A stretch of DNA of 64,000 nt from Flavobacterium fontis. Its GTDB lineage: Bacteria > Bacteroidota > Bacteroidia > Flavobacteriales > Flavobacteriaceae. The stretch covers positions 1-64,000 of the forward strand of contig NZ_FQVQ01000009.1 of assembly GCF_900129405.1 (NCBI RefSeq). Direction: 5' to 3'. The position numbers and the translations under genes were made by a program. Shown here piece after piece: positions 27,105 to 35,884 of the stretch (position 1 is the stretch's first letter; every line of letters starts with the position of its first letter). The notes beneath the pieces are model-generated. The model was not told the DNA's origin, ran no database searches, and saw nothing but the letters and a program-made list of their open reading frames with translations.

Positions 27105-29318
27105 ATGAAATCAACTTATTTCACCCTACTGCTCATAGTAGGCTTTAGCGCCTTCGCGCAAGAACCAAACAATCCCGAAAAAAGTCAAGCCAACGATTCG
27201 ATCAAAACCAAGGTAACGACCCTTGATGAGGTAACTATTGCGCAAAAACGCAAATACATTAAAGTCGAATCCGATAAAACGACGGTCTCCATCAAAGATA
27301 ACCCGATGGTGAGTAGCGGCAGTAGTCTGGATGCTATCAAAAAATTACCCGGCGTGATTACCTCGCCAACGGGAGAAATTTCGCTAAACGGTCGAGGTGT
27401 TCGTATTTTTATCGATGGAGCACCTACTTCTTTGGCGGGAACCGATTTGCAAAATTACCTGAGTTCACTGCCCGCCAATGCGATTGAAAAAGTAGAATTG
27501 ATATACAATCCTGGCGCTTCGTATGATGCCAATGCGAGTGGTTCAATTATTAATATTGTGACCAATGCAAAACGCAAAGCGGGAATTAATGCGAGTTTTA
27601 ATATCAATTACAACTTCAACAAATACCAAAAACCGAGTCCACAAGTGCTAGTGAACGGAAAATCAGGTAAATTGAGTTGGCAAACCATGACGGGGTATAA
27701 CTACATTGAAGGAGAAAATCGCCGTCGTATCACTCAAACCTTTACTGCTTTTACGCCCGATAAATTTTTGGACCAGGAAAATTTTGGGGTCAATATTTAC
27801 CGCAATTTCTATTTTCGCGGAGGAACGAATTACCGCTTTAATGAACGTTCTAATCTATTGTTCAATTACAATGTTAATGCGGCCAATGAGCGCAGTCGTT
27901 TCGAAAACAGCACGTTAGGCGACAACATCGATTACCGCAACGAAGGGTTGTCTAAAAACAAAAGCTACAATCACGAATTGAGTTTGCAGTTTAAACAAAA
28001 ATTAGACACCATTGGGTCTTCGTTTGATGTTACAGCCTATTCCAATTTCTTGGATCAAAAGCCAATTTCGTCGGCATCAGCCTTTGATTTAGCCACGTCG
28101 AATACATTTACTAATTCGAGTAATTCGGTTTTCCATTTAAACAATCATTACTTGAAGTACGATTTTGTCTTTCCTATTCCCCAATGGAAGTTAACCCTTT
28201 CCACGGGAGGTAAATACAATTATTTGTCGGTGGTTCAAGATGGAAACTACTTTTTAAATAGTGTGACCCCCAACGTGATTACCTTCGACTATCGCGAAGA
28301 CAACTTGGCCTTTTATGTGGAAGCGCGCCAACAGTTTAAAAAATTGAGTCTGACCGCTGGTTTACGCTACGAAAACTTCCATATTGACCGTTTGACGAAC
28401 ACTTTAGCGCAGAAAGTAACATTCACCAATCGAAATCTTTTCCCCAATGTAAGCGCCCTTTATGCCTTCACGGATCAATTGAATGTTTCGGCCTCGTATT
28501 CAAAAAAAATCAACCAACCGAATTATTTCGCTCTGAATCCAAACAACAGTTCCAATTTTGACCAGTTCAATGCGTCGCAAGGAAATCCATTGTTGAATCC
28601 GACGTTCTTGGACAACTTTGAACTGAAATTTTCGGCCTTCCAATTTGTTCAATTAGGAGCCAATTATACCCTCAGCAAAGACAACAACTTGTTTGTTTTC
28701 AGTGCTGATCCCAATGCCACCACACCCATTAGCAATGCTACTTTCCGCCAGTTTGAGGAGTTTAGAACCTTCAGTGCTTTTGCGAGTTTCCCCATTCCGT
28801 TGGATTACTTTTTTAAGGGAAAAGAGGAGTTTCAAAAACGCATGAACAACATGGATCAAATGAATTACATATTTGTGAATGTGAATTACATCAAGTCGGA
28901 GTTGCGTGGCGTTTCGCTGCCTTACGGTACAGAAGGCTTGTTCAATTATGGGGCACAGGCGCAAATCATTTTGCCTTGGGGCATCAAAAATGTGATGAAT
29001 TATTTCATTTTACCGGGCAATGGAAACTGGGAAATCTACCGTATTACCAAACCCATTCAGCAATTTGATATTTCCTTCCACAAGGAGTTTATGGATAAAA
29101 AACTAAAAATTGGTCTCCATGCGATGGATTTGTTCAATCAAAACAACATCAATGCTTTGGTGGCTGGAGAAAATTTGGACACCCGTTTCCGTGAGAAGAT
29201 TGACTCGCGTGTATTCCGGATTTCGTTGACGTATAATTTTGGTAATCTAAAACTTCAGAAAGAAAACACCGATATTCAAACGGAGAAAGTAAATTCTGGA
29301 GGTGGCTTACTGAAATAA
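27105..29318 (+). CDS. TonB-receptor-like outer-membrane barrel (OMP_b-brl_3 family)
   Basis: A 737-residue outer-membrane protein. The signal peptide ends at FAQE (about residue 18). A plug-like region (about 40-155) contains LDEVTIAQKRKYIKVESDKTT, split from SSGSSLDAIKKLPGV and LNGRGVRIFIDGAP, ending with IEKVELIYNPGASYDANASGSIINIVT, the family hallmark. The rest is a large barrel with many aromatic strands ending in LTYNFG. It lacks the N-terminal carboxypeptidase-regulatory-like domain seen in many relatives. No SusD partner is nearby, so the substrate, possibly iron chelate or peptide, is not indicated. It has its own terminator. Confidence 0.9.
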   Translation: MKSTYFTLLLIVGFSAFAQEPNNPEKSQANDSIKTKVTTLDEVTIAQKRKYIKVESDKTTVSIKDNPMVSSGSSLDAIKKLPGVITSPTGEISLNGRGVRIFIDGAPTSLAGTDLQNYLSSLPANAIEKVELIYNPGASYDANASGSIINIVTNAKRKAGINASFNINYNFNKYQKPSPQVLVNGKSGKLSWQTMTGYNYIEGENRRRITQTFTAFTPDKFLDQENFGVNIYRNFYFRGGTNYRFNERSNLLFNYNVNAANERSRFENSTLGDNIDYRNEGLSKNKSYNHELSLQFKQKLDTIGSSFDVTAYSNFLDQKPISSASAFDLATSNTFTNSSNSVFHLNNHYLKYDFVFPIPQWKLTLSTGGKYNYLSVVQDGNYFLNSVTPNVITFDYREDNLAFYVEARQQFKKLSLTAGLRYENFHIDRLTNTLAQKVTFTNRNLFPNVSALYAFTDQLNVSASYSKKINQPNYFALNPNNSSNFDQFNASQGNPLLNPTFLDNFELKFSAFQFVQLGANYTLSKDNNLFVFSADPNATTPISNATFRQFEEFRTFSAFASFPIPLDYFFKGKEEFQKRMNNMDQMNYIFVNVNYIKSELRGVSLPYGTEGLFNYGAQAQIILPWGIKNVMNYFILPGNGNWEIYRITKPIQQFDISFHKEFMDKKLKIGLHAMDLFNQNNINALVAGENLDTRFREKIDSRVFRISLTYNFGNLKLQKENTDIQTEKVNSGGGLLK

Positions 29319-29335
29319 ATTTGAGGTTAGTGTAT

Positions 29336-29369
29336 AAAAAAAGCCGTCTCAAAACTGAGGCGGTTTTTT
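29336..29369 (+). terminator. Rho-independent terminator after the barrel receptor gene
   Basis: Stem GCCGTCTCA/TGAGGCGGT (two wobbles) followed by T run. Its first 19 bases recur exactly at 33538. Confidence 0.85.
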
Positions 29370-29653
29370 ATGATTTTTAATGTTTGACATACAATATTTT
29401 AACTATGATACTTTAAGATTTTAAACCAAAAAAATCGATTAACCTATTCGTTGGATGATTTACCACCAAATAAAAATTAAGCCCGTTTACCGTTGTAATT
29501 GAAACAAAATTGGCACCCCTTTTAGCCAAACTTTTATTTTCTGCTCATTCATTTGTTTAGTCATTAGCGCCACAAATAAGATGTTCTCGCTTGAAGGGGG
29601 TATTTTTATATAAAGTCGTTTTTTTCTTTTAGCTACCAAAAGTAATCTATTCC
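29370..29653. other. Intergenic DNA without recognisable gene
   Basis: AT-rich spacer between the barrel receptor terminator and the terminator of the opposing lipoprotein gene. I see no open frame with a credible start, no tRNA and no strong hairpin. Confidence 0.6.
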
Positions 29654-29677
29654 AAAAAAAACTGTCCTCTCGAACAG
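29654..29677 (-). terminator. Rho-independent terminator after the PrcB-like gene
   Basis: On the minus strand CTGTTC-GAGA-GGACAG is followed by a T run; one wobble in a six-pair stem. Confidence 0.65.
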
Positions 29678-29686
29678 CTTTTATCT

Positions 29687-30133
29687 TTATTGAAAAATAA
29701 CCGGTTTTGATGACTTTGGTATTTTGACGATGTGATAAGGTTGAACAACAGCATTAAAACAATTGTTAATATCACCCGAACTTGAATATTGTACTGTAAT
29801 ATTATTTTCATATTCAGTTATACTATCAATATTAATGGAAAAATTTGTACACGGCCTTTCATCATCAATAATTGCAATGATATCATAATTAACAAAATCT
29901 ATGGTAGTTTGTGCAAATGTATTTGAGACAGAATTCATAGAACTTAGTAAAGTATTCCAATCTGTTTGATTTGTTATTTTTAATGAAATTTGTGTTAAGC
30001 CAGAAATGTCATTCCCCTTGCCAATTAAAACAGGAGTTATTGTTACAGGCACAAAAGGTGAAGGTGTATTGTCACTTTCACTACAGCTGTTTAAAGTGAT
30101 TAAAGTTATGATTGCAAAAAATAATGTTCTCAT
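29687..30133 (-). CDS. PrcB-like lipoprotein
   Basis: A 148-residue lipoprotein starting at ATG 30133 (MRTLFFAIITLITLNSC, lipobox LNSC, lipidated C17). An upstream ATG at 30157 would bury the signal sequence. After a short linker the protein contains ITNQTDWNTLLSSM, then NYDIIAIIDDERP, NNITVQYSSSGDINNC and the closing PYHIVKIPKSSKPVIF. The closing block matches the PrcB C-terminal domain pattern (cysteine, then PYxIVKIPK). In Treponema denticola PrcB is a lipoprotein needed for the subtilisin-like dentilisin complex. Here it directly follows a subtilase gene with 10 bases between. Domain assignment is from motif memory, not search. Confidence 0.65.
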   Translation of the reverse strand: MRTLFFAIITLITLNSCSESDNTPSPFVPVTITPVLIGKGNDISGLTQISLKITNQTDWNTLLSSMNSVSNTFAQTTIDFVNYDIIAIIDDERPCTNFSINIDSITEYENNITVQYSSSGDINNCFNAVVQPYHIVKIPKSSKPVIFQ

Positions 30134-30143
30134 AATGTTTTTA

Positions 30144-33041
30144 TTAATGTTTAACAAATGTTTTAGCGTCTAGTATTTGTCCGTCACATACAAGGGCAAC
30201 GGTGTAAAAACCATTTTGAAAGTAGCGTACATCTATATTCTTGCATGTAGTATTCAAATCTAAAATATAATTATTTGAAGTGGATGCATTGCCATAATAA
30301 CCAATAATCATCAAATAGGCAGAACTAACTTCATTTAGTTGATAACTCACTTCAATAGTTTCTGACGCAGGATTTGGCGTTATCATGTTGAGATAGCTTG
30401 GTTTTATTTTTACTTCTATTTCACCATAATCTTTATATCCATCAGCCAGCGCAATTACTTCTAATCTATATTTTTTGGCAACATCGGCATCTACTGTTAA
30501 ATCTTTGCCTTGATATACCAGATTATTTTCGATATCATACCAATTATAAATAGCTGCTTCATTTATTTGTTCCGCATATATCGTAATGACATCATTTTTA
30601 TCTACTTCTTTATCAGCACCCGGATTTGCAATAAATAAAGGTCTAGATTTTTTCTTAACTACATAAGTTTCGCCACCAATAATTTTATTTGTCCCTGTTT
30701 CACGTTGTATTACATGATATACATACTTAGATTTATTAGTTATTTCTTCAGTAAGAAAATTAAACTTAAGATATAATGCTCCTATTTCTTTAGGATTAAA
30801 CTCTACATCTTGCAAAAATACATGGTTGCCTTTTATAACTTTTATTTTATCCTCTACTGTATTTTCCAAACGTTCAGCTTTTTTACCCCCACGAACCCAT
30901 GCTTGGTATAAAACCTCGTCCATTTTTAAGGTTACCTCTGCTTCTTCATATATAGGTTTACCGGTTTCTAAATCTTCTTTCACTAACTCCAAATAAAATG
31001 ATTTGGGTGTATCAAATGTGTTGCCAACAGCAATAACACCACCTATCGTTTGTTTTGTAGGATTATCGGTTTCTAAGTCAACAATAGTTATGTTTTTCCA
31101 AGCAATGTTATTATTATTAATTACGTTTTGAACTAAATCTGGTGTTTCAGGAAAAGTCATTTCATCAATAGCTGAAACAATTCTAGCTAACAAACAAAAA
31201 TGCCATGGTTCTGAAAAAATCCCGTTATATATTGCAGGGTTTGGCACTGTAAATGGCATATGCATTATCACCTCTTCACCCGGTTGTAGTACCGGAATAA
31301 TAACATTACCTATTGTGTTTCCTAATAAAATGGAAGTATTTCCATTAAATGTGGCTCCGTTCCACATTTCAGGCCAGTTTAAACCCGTAGATGCTTTTGC
31401 CCAATAGGTGTTTAATCTTTCTGTACCCGTAGTTGCTTCACAACCATTATTTTTAACTCTTACATAAATATAATTGGGAGTCGTTGCGCTATATTCAGGA
31501 TTTTGATGATCTAAACCACCATCCTGATAGTTTCTAATCCAAATATCTTCACTCGCCCAAAAATATTGTGTTGTTGTATTGGGTTCTTCCCCTGTTTCTG
31601 AAGGTGAATCTTTTATGACTAAGTCTAATCCTTTGTAACGTAATTGTGCTTCTAAAACTGCCTGATAGGTGTTTAATCTACCATATCCAAACTCTAACGA
31701 TTTTCCGGGAAAGTCAGCATTATATTGATAATCGTAACTTCCAACTTTTTCCGCTGTAGAGGCCAATATATCCTTTATTTCTAGTTGCGATAAACAAGGG
31801 TTAATAGACAACATTAAGGCAATTGTTGCAGAAACCATTGGTGAAGAAAAAGATGTTCCAGTACCTTGGTTTGGGAAGGAATATGAGTTGTTTACAGATG
31901 TACTAATTGTACCTACTCCAGGAGCAACAATAAACAAATTTTCTCCATAACAAGAACCTAACCATTTTTGATCATTTTGATTACTAGCTCCAACACCCAG
32001 AACCTTTGGATGATTAGCTGGATATGTCACTGTATCAACTCCATAATTACCAGAAGAACATACAATAATAGCTTCGTAATTATCATAAGCATACTCAATA
32101 GCATCATTAATTGCCGTACTTGAAGCACCCGATACAGTTAACTGAATTATTTTAGCTCCTTTTTCACAAGCGTATAAAATAGCATCATCTAATGATATAA
32201 AACTAGGATTTGTGTCTCCTATATTAATAGTAAGCAATTTACATCCGAGATTATTCCATCCTCCAGCTATTCCAGCAATACCTTTATTATTATTTGTTTT
32301 TGCACTTACTATTCCTGCTATTCTAGTACCATGCGGATTTGAAATCGGTCTTGAATCATTATTATTTAATGGAAAATTCCAACCTTTCCAATCGTCAATT
32401 AACCCGTTGTTATCATCATCAATGCCGTTTCCAGTTTGAGGATTATTCGGGTCTGACCATGCATCTTCTCCGGGATTGAAATATATATTTTGATAACCAT
32501 CTGTACCAAGTCCCAAATCTTCATGCGTCCAATCTGTACCTGAGTCTATCAAAGCTACAACTAGACTAGGTTTTCCAGTTTCAATGTCCCAAGCTTCTTT
32601 AGCTTGAATTCTATCTAAAGCCCATTGATTTGATTGTTGCGTATCGTTTGAGGTTTGATCATATTTCCCATAAGTAGGTATTTCAAGATGAGAAACAATA
32701 TTTTCACTAACAATGTTGGCAGATCGTTGAAAGATATCTAAGTTTTGATTAACTTGAAAATCATACCATCCCGTAGCAGCTTTTCTAATAAAAGTTAAAT
32801 TTTGTGCTACTATAAAATTTTGAATAGCGGCATCTGAGGTTTCATCAGTAAATTTTATGGTAATTTGATTGTCAATAACTTGATAATATTGAAGATCAGA
32901 TGTGTTTAATACTCTCCAATGATTATCAACCTTGATGTAGTTTTTATTTTGAAAAATTTTTTGTGCTTCTTCTTGTCCATAAAAATGGAAATTAGTCATT
33001 AAAAGCGATAATAAAATTAAATTCAACAATCTGATTTTCAT
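30144..33041 (-). CDS. T9SS-exported subtilisin-like serine peptidase
   Basis: A 965-residue secreted S8A protease. Signal peptide about 1-22; N-terminal pro-region about 25-130; catalytic domain about 135-465 with D166 (ALIDSG), H237 (NPHGTRIAG), oxyanion N332 (SSGN) and S397 (GTSFSSP). An insert with the calcium-like pattern NGIDDDNNGLIDDWKG sits between Asp and His. The middle (about 470-870) holds beta-rich modules of unknown type. The C-terminus (about 885-965), beginning NMITPNPASETIEVSY and ending KTFVKH, is a T9SS type A sorting domain. The gene is noticeably more AT-rich than its neighbours (33 G+C in 32101-32200), hinting at later acquisition. It likely heads an operon with the PrcB-like gene. 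Confidence 0.92.
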   Translation of the reverse strand: MKIRLLNLILLSLLMTNFHFYGQEEAQKIFQNKNYIKVDNHWRVLNTSDLQYYQVIDNQITIKFTDETSDAAIQNFIVAQNLTFIRKAATGWYDFQVNQNLDIFQRSANIVSENIVSHLEIPTYGKYDQTSNDTQQSNQWALDRIQAKEAWDIETGKPSLVVALIDSGTDWTHEDLGLGTDGYQNIYFNPGEDAWSDPNNPQTGNGIDDDNNGLIDDWKGWNFPLNNNDSRPISNPHGTRIAGIVSAKTNNNKGIAGIAGGWNNLGCKLLTINIGDTNPSFISLDDAILYACEKGAKIIQLTVSGASSTAINDAIEYAYDNYEAIIVCSSGNYGVDTVTYPANHPKVLGVGASNQNDQKWLGSCYGENLFIVAPGVGTISTSVNNSYSFPNQGTGTSFSSPMVSATIALMLSINPCLSQLEIKDILASTAEKVGSYDYQYNADFPGKSLEFGYGRLNTYQAVLEAQLRYKGLDLVIKDSPSETGEEPNTTTQYFWASEDIWIRNYQDGGLDHQNPEYSATTPNYIYVRVKNNGCEATTGTERLNTYWAKASTGLNWPEMWNGATFNGNTSILLGNTIGNVIIPVLQPGEEVIMHMPFTVPNPAIYNGIFSEPWHFCLLARIVSAIDEMTFPETPDLVQNVINNNNIAWKNITIVDLETDNPTKQTIGGVIAVGNTFDTPKSFYLELVKEDLETGKPIYEEAEVTLKMDEVLYQAWVRGGKKAERLENTVEDKIKVIKGNHVFLQDVEFNPKEIGALYLKFNFLTEEITNKSKYVYHVIQRETGTNKIIGGETYVVKKKSRPLFIANPGADKEVDKNDVITIYAEQINEAAIYNWYDIENNLVYQGKDLTVDADVAKKYRLEVIALADGYKDYGEIEVKIKPSYLNMITPNPASETIEVSYQLNEVSSAYLMIIGYYGNASTSNNYILDLNTTCKNIDVRYFQNGFYTVALVCDGQILDAKTFVKH

Positions 33042-33537
33042 AATCTCTAAAATTTAAGTTCTTGCCTACTCTTGTCCCTCTCTTCGGCTCTTGAAGTAAT
33101 AACTCTTAACAATCATGAAGTTTAGGGAAAGTGATTTTTCTCTGAACCTAACTTTTCTAATTCAACAGTTCGAAGTTCAAAATCCACAAAAAATACATCT
33201 AACGTAAAAATTTTCGCGTGGTTTACAATCAAAAAACTAGACTCAATAAACGCTCCGACCTTGGTGTTTTTCTCATTTTTTATCAAAGTTAAAAAAAAAA
33301 ATGTATAAATTACACGCATTAGCTTGGCTTTTGTTAACTATTTTTAGCGAAAAGAGCGTTTTTATGACAACTTGTTACTAGGAGCATCGCGTGAAAATCT
33401 GCTAAACACCTCACTTTTTAATACGCTAACTTTTATCTATTAAATTCTATTTTTTTTATCAAATAGATATTTCAGAATAATAGAGGTTTTGATGGGGTAT
33501 TAAGGGAGCTAACAACCTATGAGAGGGTAGTTTACCA
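33042..33537. other. AT-rich leader/intergenic region upstream of the subtilase gene
   Basis: Nearly 500 bases without a supported gene. On the minus strand a perfect -7 box TAACTTTG lies at 33284-33291, without a good TTG, which would give a leader of about 240 bases. An AT-rich inverted repeat TATCTATT/AATAGATA spans 33434-33469 with a 20-base loop. A 65-codon minus frame at 33122-33319 crosses the -7 box, has no family resemblance, and is not accepted. Confidence 0.5.
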
Positions 33538-33573
33538 AAAAAAAGCCGTCTCAAAATTGATATTGAGACGGCT
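33537..33573 (-). terminator. Rho-independent terminator after clpX
   Basis: Perfect 11-base stem AGCCGTCTCAA/TTGAGACGGCT, eight-base loop, then T run on the minus strand. Confidence 0.92.
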
Positions 33574-33583
33574 ACTTGTATGT

Positions 33584-34813
33584 TTAAGAAGCAATTTCTA
33601 ATCGCTTCAGTAAGTTTTTATTCAAAGCATGCTCGGCATAGGCTTGGTCTATTTCTAGATTTCGCTCGTCGGAGCCAGGCAATTCGTACATGGCGTCGGT
33701 GAGAATGGCTTCACAGAGCGAACGTAAGCCTCGGGCACCTAATTTGTATTCTAATGCTTTTTCAACAATATAATCGAGCGCTTCATGGGTCACCGTTAAA
33801 GCCACATGATCCATGGCAAACAATTTTTCATACTGTTTGATTAAGGCATTTTTGGGTTCGGTAAGAATGGCCCGTAAGGTTGCTTTGTCGAGGGGGTCCA
33901 TGTGGGTTAAAACCGGTAAACGACCAATGATTTCGGGAATTAAACCAAAGTCTTTTAAATCTTTAGGGATAATGTATTGCAACAAATTATCTTTATCTAC
34001 CGCTTCTTTCTTTTGGTTGCTGTACCCAACGGCTTGTCGATTTAAGCGTTTAGAAATCACGCGTTCGATACCGTCAAAAGCACCGCCTGCGATAAACAAG
34101 ATGTTTTGGGTATTGACCTCCACAAATTTTTGATCGGGGTGTTTTCGTCCGCCTTTGGGGGGAACGTTGACCACGGTACCTTCCAATAATTTGAGTAAGG
34201 CCTGTTGAACGCCTTCACCCGACACGTCGCGAGTGATGGAGGGATTGTCGCTTTTTCGAGCAATTTTATCAATTTCGTCAATGAAAACAATCCCGCGCTC
34301 GGCTTTGGCTACATCGTAATCGGCGGCTTGAATCAACCGCGTGAGTATGCTTTCAACGTCTTCCCCTACATATCCGGCTTCCGTCAATACGGTAGCATCG
34401 ACAATTGCTAAAGGCACATCCAACATACGGGCTATGGTTTTGGCCACTAAGGTTTTGCCTGTACCCGTTTGTCCGACCATGATGATGTTGGATTTTTCGA
34501 TTTCCACTTCATCGGCGGCGTGGGGTTGCATTAACCGTTTGTAGTGGTTGTAGACCGCTACGGAAAGTACTTTTTTGGTTTGTTCTTGACCAATGACATA
34601 TTGATCCAAAAAAGAACGAATTTCTTTGGGGTGTTTCAACACCAAATCGGCTGCCGATTTGGCACTTGCTCCGGTGCGAATTTCCTCCAAAACGATACCA
34701 TGGGCTTGCTCGATACAACGGTCACAAATATGTGCGCTAATCCCGGCAATCAACAAATTCGTTTCGGGTTTTTTACGTCCGCAAAAAGAACATTCTAAAA
34801 CTTCTTTAGCCAT
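33584..34813 (-). CDS. clpX: ATP-dependent Clp protease ATP-binding subunit ClpX
   Basis: AAA+ unfoldase that feeds tagged substrates to ClpP. The 409 residues include the N-terminal zinc-binding domain with C8, C11, C30 and C33, Walker A GQTGTGKT (about 115-122), Walker [10 protein letters not shown], the pore-loop segment GYVGED, the [27 protein letters not shown] box (split) and the sensor GARGLRS. It lies 83 bases downstream of clpP on the same strand; that spacer contains a tandem repeat tract but no terminator, so co-transcription is likely. Confidence 0.97.
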   Translation of the reverse strand: MAKEVLECSFCGRKKPETNLLIAGISAHICDRCIEQAHGIVLEEIRTGASAKSAADLVLKHPKEIRSFLDQYVIGQEQTKKVLSVAVYNHYKRLMQPHAADEVEIEKSNIIMVGQTGTGKTLVAKTIARMLDVPLAIVDATVLTEAGYVGEDVESILTRLIQAADYDVAKAERGIVFIDEIDKIARKSDNPSITRDVSGEGVQQALLKLLEGTVVNVPPKGGRKHPDQKFVEVNTQNILFIAGGAFDGIERVISKRLNRQAVGYSNQKKEAVDKDNLLQYIIPKDLKDFGLIPEIIGRLPVLTHMDPLDKATLRAILTEPKNALIKQYEKLFAMDHVALTVTHEALDYIVEKALEYKLGARGLRSLCEAILTDAMYELPGSDERNLEIDQAYAEHALNKNLLKRLEIAS

Positions 34814-34817
34814 AAGT

Positions 34818-34886
34818 AAGCTGCTGAGCTGCTGAGAAACTGTGCCTATGAGCGGTTGAGGCTTTGGGGCTCAGTTGCTGAGTAGC
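34818..34886. repeat. GCTGCTGA-type tandem/inverted repeat tract between clpP and clpX
   Basis: The clpP-clpX spacer holds two GCTGCTGA units, then CTCAGTTGCTGAG, and is bounded by AAGCT and AGCTT. Repeats of the GCTGAGTTGCTGAG type are scattered between genes in flavobacteria. The arms could form a loose hairpin in the clpPX mRNA. Confidence 0.6.
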
Positions 34887-34896
34887 TTGTTAAAAA

Positions 34897-35553
34897 TTAT
34901 CTGCGTAATACTTCGTCGATCATACCGTATTCTTTGGCCTCATCGGCAATCATCCAGTAGTCACGTTCGGAGTCTTTGTATACTTTGTCAAACGATTGTC
35001 CCGAATGATTGGCAATAATATGGTACAATTCGTCTTTCAATTTCAACATTTCTTTCAAGTTGATTTCCATATCGGTGGCCACGCCTTGCGCTCCGCCGGA
35101 AGGTTGATGAATCATGACACGAGAATGCGGTAAGGCCGAGCGTTTTCCGGCGGCCCCAGCACATAAGAGTACGGCTCCCATAGAAGCGGCCATACCCGTA
35201 CAAATGGTGGCCACGTCGGGTTTAACGTACTGCATAGTGTCGTAAATTCCTAAGCCGGCATACACGCTACCGCCTGGGGAGTTGATATAGATTTGAATGT
35301 CTTTGGAAGCATCGACGCTTTCTAAGAAGAGCAATTGCGCTTGGATAATGTTGGCTACATAATCGTCAACGCCTGTGCCCAAAAAGATGATGCGGTCCAT
35401 CATCAAACGAGAGAACACATCGAGTTGCGAAACGTTTAATTGACGTTCTTCAATAATATAGGGTGTCATTCCAGCTACGATTTTGTCGTAGTAAAGGCTG
35501 TTGACCCCGTGCTTTTTCGTCGCAAATTTTTTAAATTCTTTTCCGAAATTCAT
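34897..35553 (-). CDS. clpP: ATP-dependent Clp protease proteolytic subunit ClpP
   Basis: Barrel-forming serine protease, partner of ClpX encoded just downstream. The 218 residues carry nucleophile S124 (GMAASMGA), H149 (RVMIHQPSGG) and a C-terminal aspartate in the SERDYWM region, with the NSPGGSVYAG oxyanion loop at 91-100. A promoter with one -7 mismatch is found upstream (35607-35639), between the gene and the trigger factor terminator, so clpP is expressed independently of tig. Confidence 0.97.
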   Translation of the reverse strand: MNFGKEFKKFATKKHGVNSLYYDKIVAGMTPYIIEERQLNVSQLDVFSRLMMDRIIFLGTGVDDYVANIIQAQLLFLESVDASKDIQIYINSPGGSVYAGLGIYDTMQYVKPDVATICTGMAASMGAVLLCAGAAGKRSALPHSRVMIHQPSGGAQGVATDMEINLKEMLKLKDELYHIIANHSGQSFDKVYKDSERDYWMIADEAKEYGMIDEVLRR

Positions 35554-35606
35554 AGGTTGTGATGAAATGAATTAATATTCTTTTTTACTAGATGCGAAAA
35601 GGAGTA

Positions 35607-35639
35607 CAAAGGTTGTACCGCTTTTCATAGAAATGCCAA
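35607..35639 (-). promoter_or_regulatory. Likely clpP promoter (TTG-22-AACCTTTG)
   Basis: On the minus strand a TTG (35637-35639) is 22 bases from AACCTTTG (35607-35614), one mismatch from TAnnTTTG. The resulting leader would be about 45 bases. Confidence 0.55.
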
Positions 35640-35820
35640 AGTGACGGTTTGTAGGGAATTGCAGCCCGGATTGCCGTGGAGGTCACCGGAAGTGGCGGTC
35701 GTGTGATTGTGGGAACCGCAGTGCGACCGAAGGAAGCGCCTGTGGGGCCAAACAAGAACCGAGCGGCACAACGGTACCGAAACAAAAGCCGGAAATGCTG
35801 CCCAAAAAACCGTAAGAACG
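35640..35820. other. GC-rich structured intergenic element upstream of clpP
   Basis: Bases 35661-35760 contain 64 G or C, far above the flanking DNA. A hairpin is visible on the plus strand: CGGTCG (35696-35701) pairs with CGACCG (35724-35729), enclosing GTGG-GAA-CCGC. Further palindromic bits include CGGTACCG near 35772. It lies between the tig terminator and the clpP promoter. Open frames through it on either strand look like no protein family. It may be a dispersed flavobacterial repeat, a remnant of one, or a structured RNA; I cannot tell which. Confidence 0.6.
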
Positions 35821-35825
35821 TATTT

Positions 35826-35861
35826 AAAAAAAAGCGTCAAAATCGAGGAGACTTTGACGCT
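35826..35861 (-). terminator. Rho-independent terminator after tig
   Basis: Perfect nine-base stem AGCGTCAAA/TTTGACGCT followed on the minus strand by eight T. Confidence 0.92.
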
Positions 35862-35884
35862 CAAATATAGCAATATTATTTGAA

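Noticed and set aside
33122-33319. A 65-codon minus-strand frame upstream of the subtilase gene
   Set aside because: It crosses a -7 box, has no recognisable domain, and its composition is like the AT-rich spacer; probably leader DNA.
33434-33469. Inverted repeat TATCTATT/AATAGATA as a regulatory site
   Set aside because: AT-only arms with a long loop are expected by chance in this AT-rich region.
35676-35870. A 64-codon plus-strand frame (MEVTGSGGRV...) in the GC-rich element
   Set aside because: Composition follows the GC-rich structured DNA, it runs through the tig terminator, and no family is recognisable.
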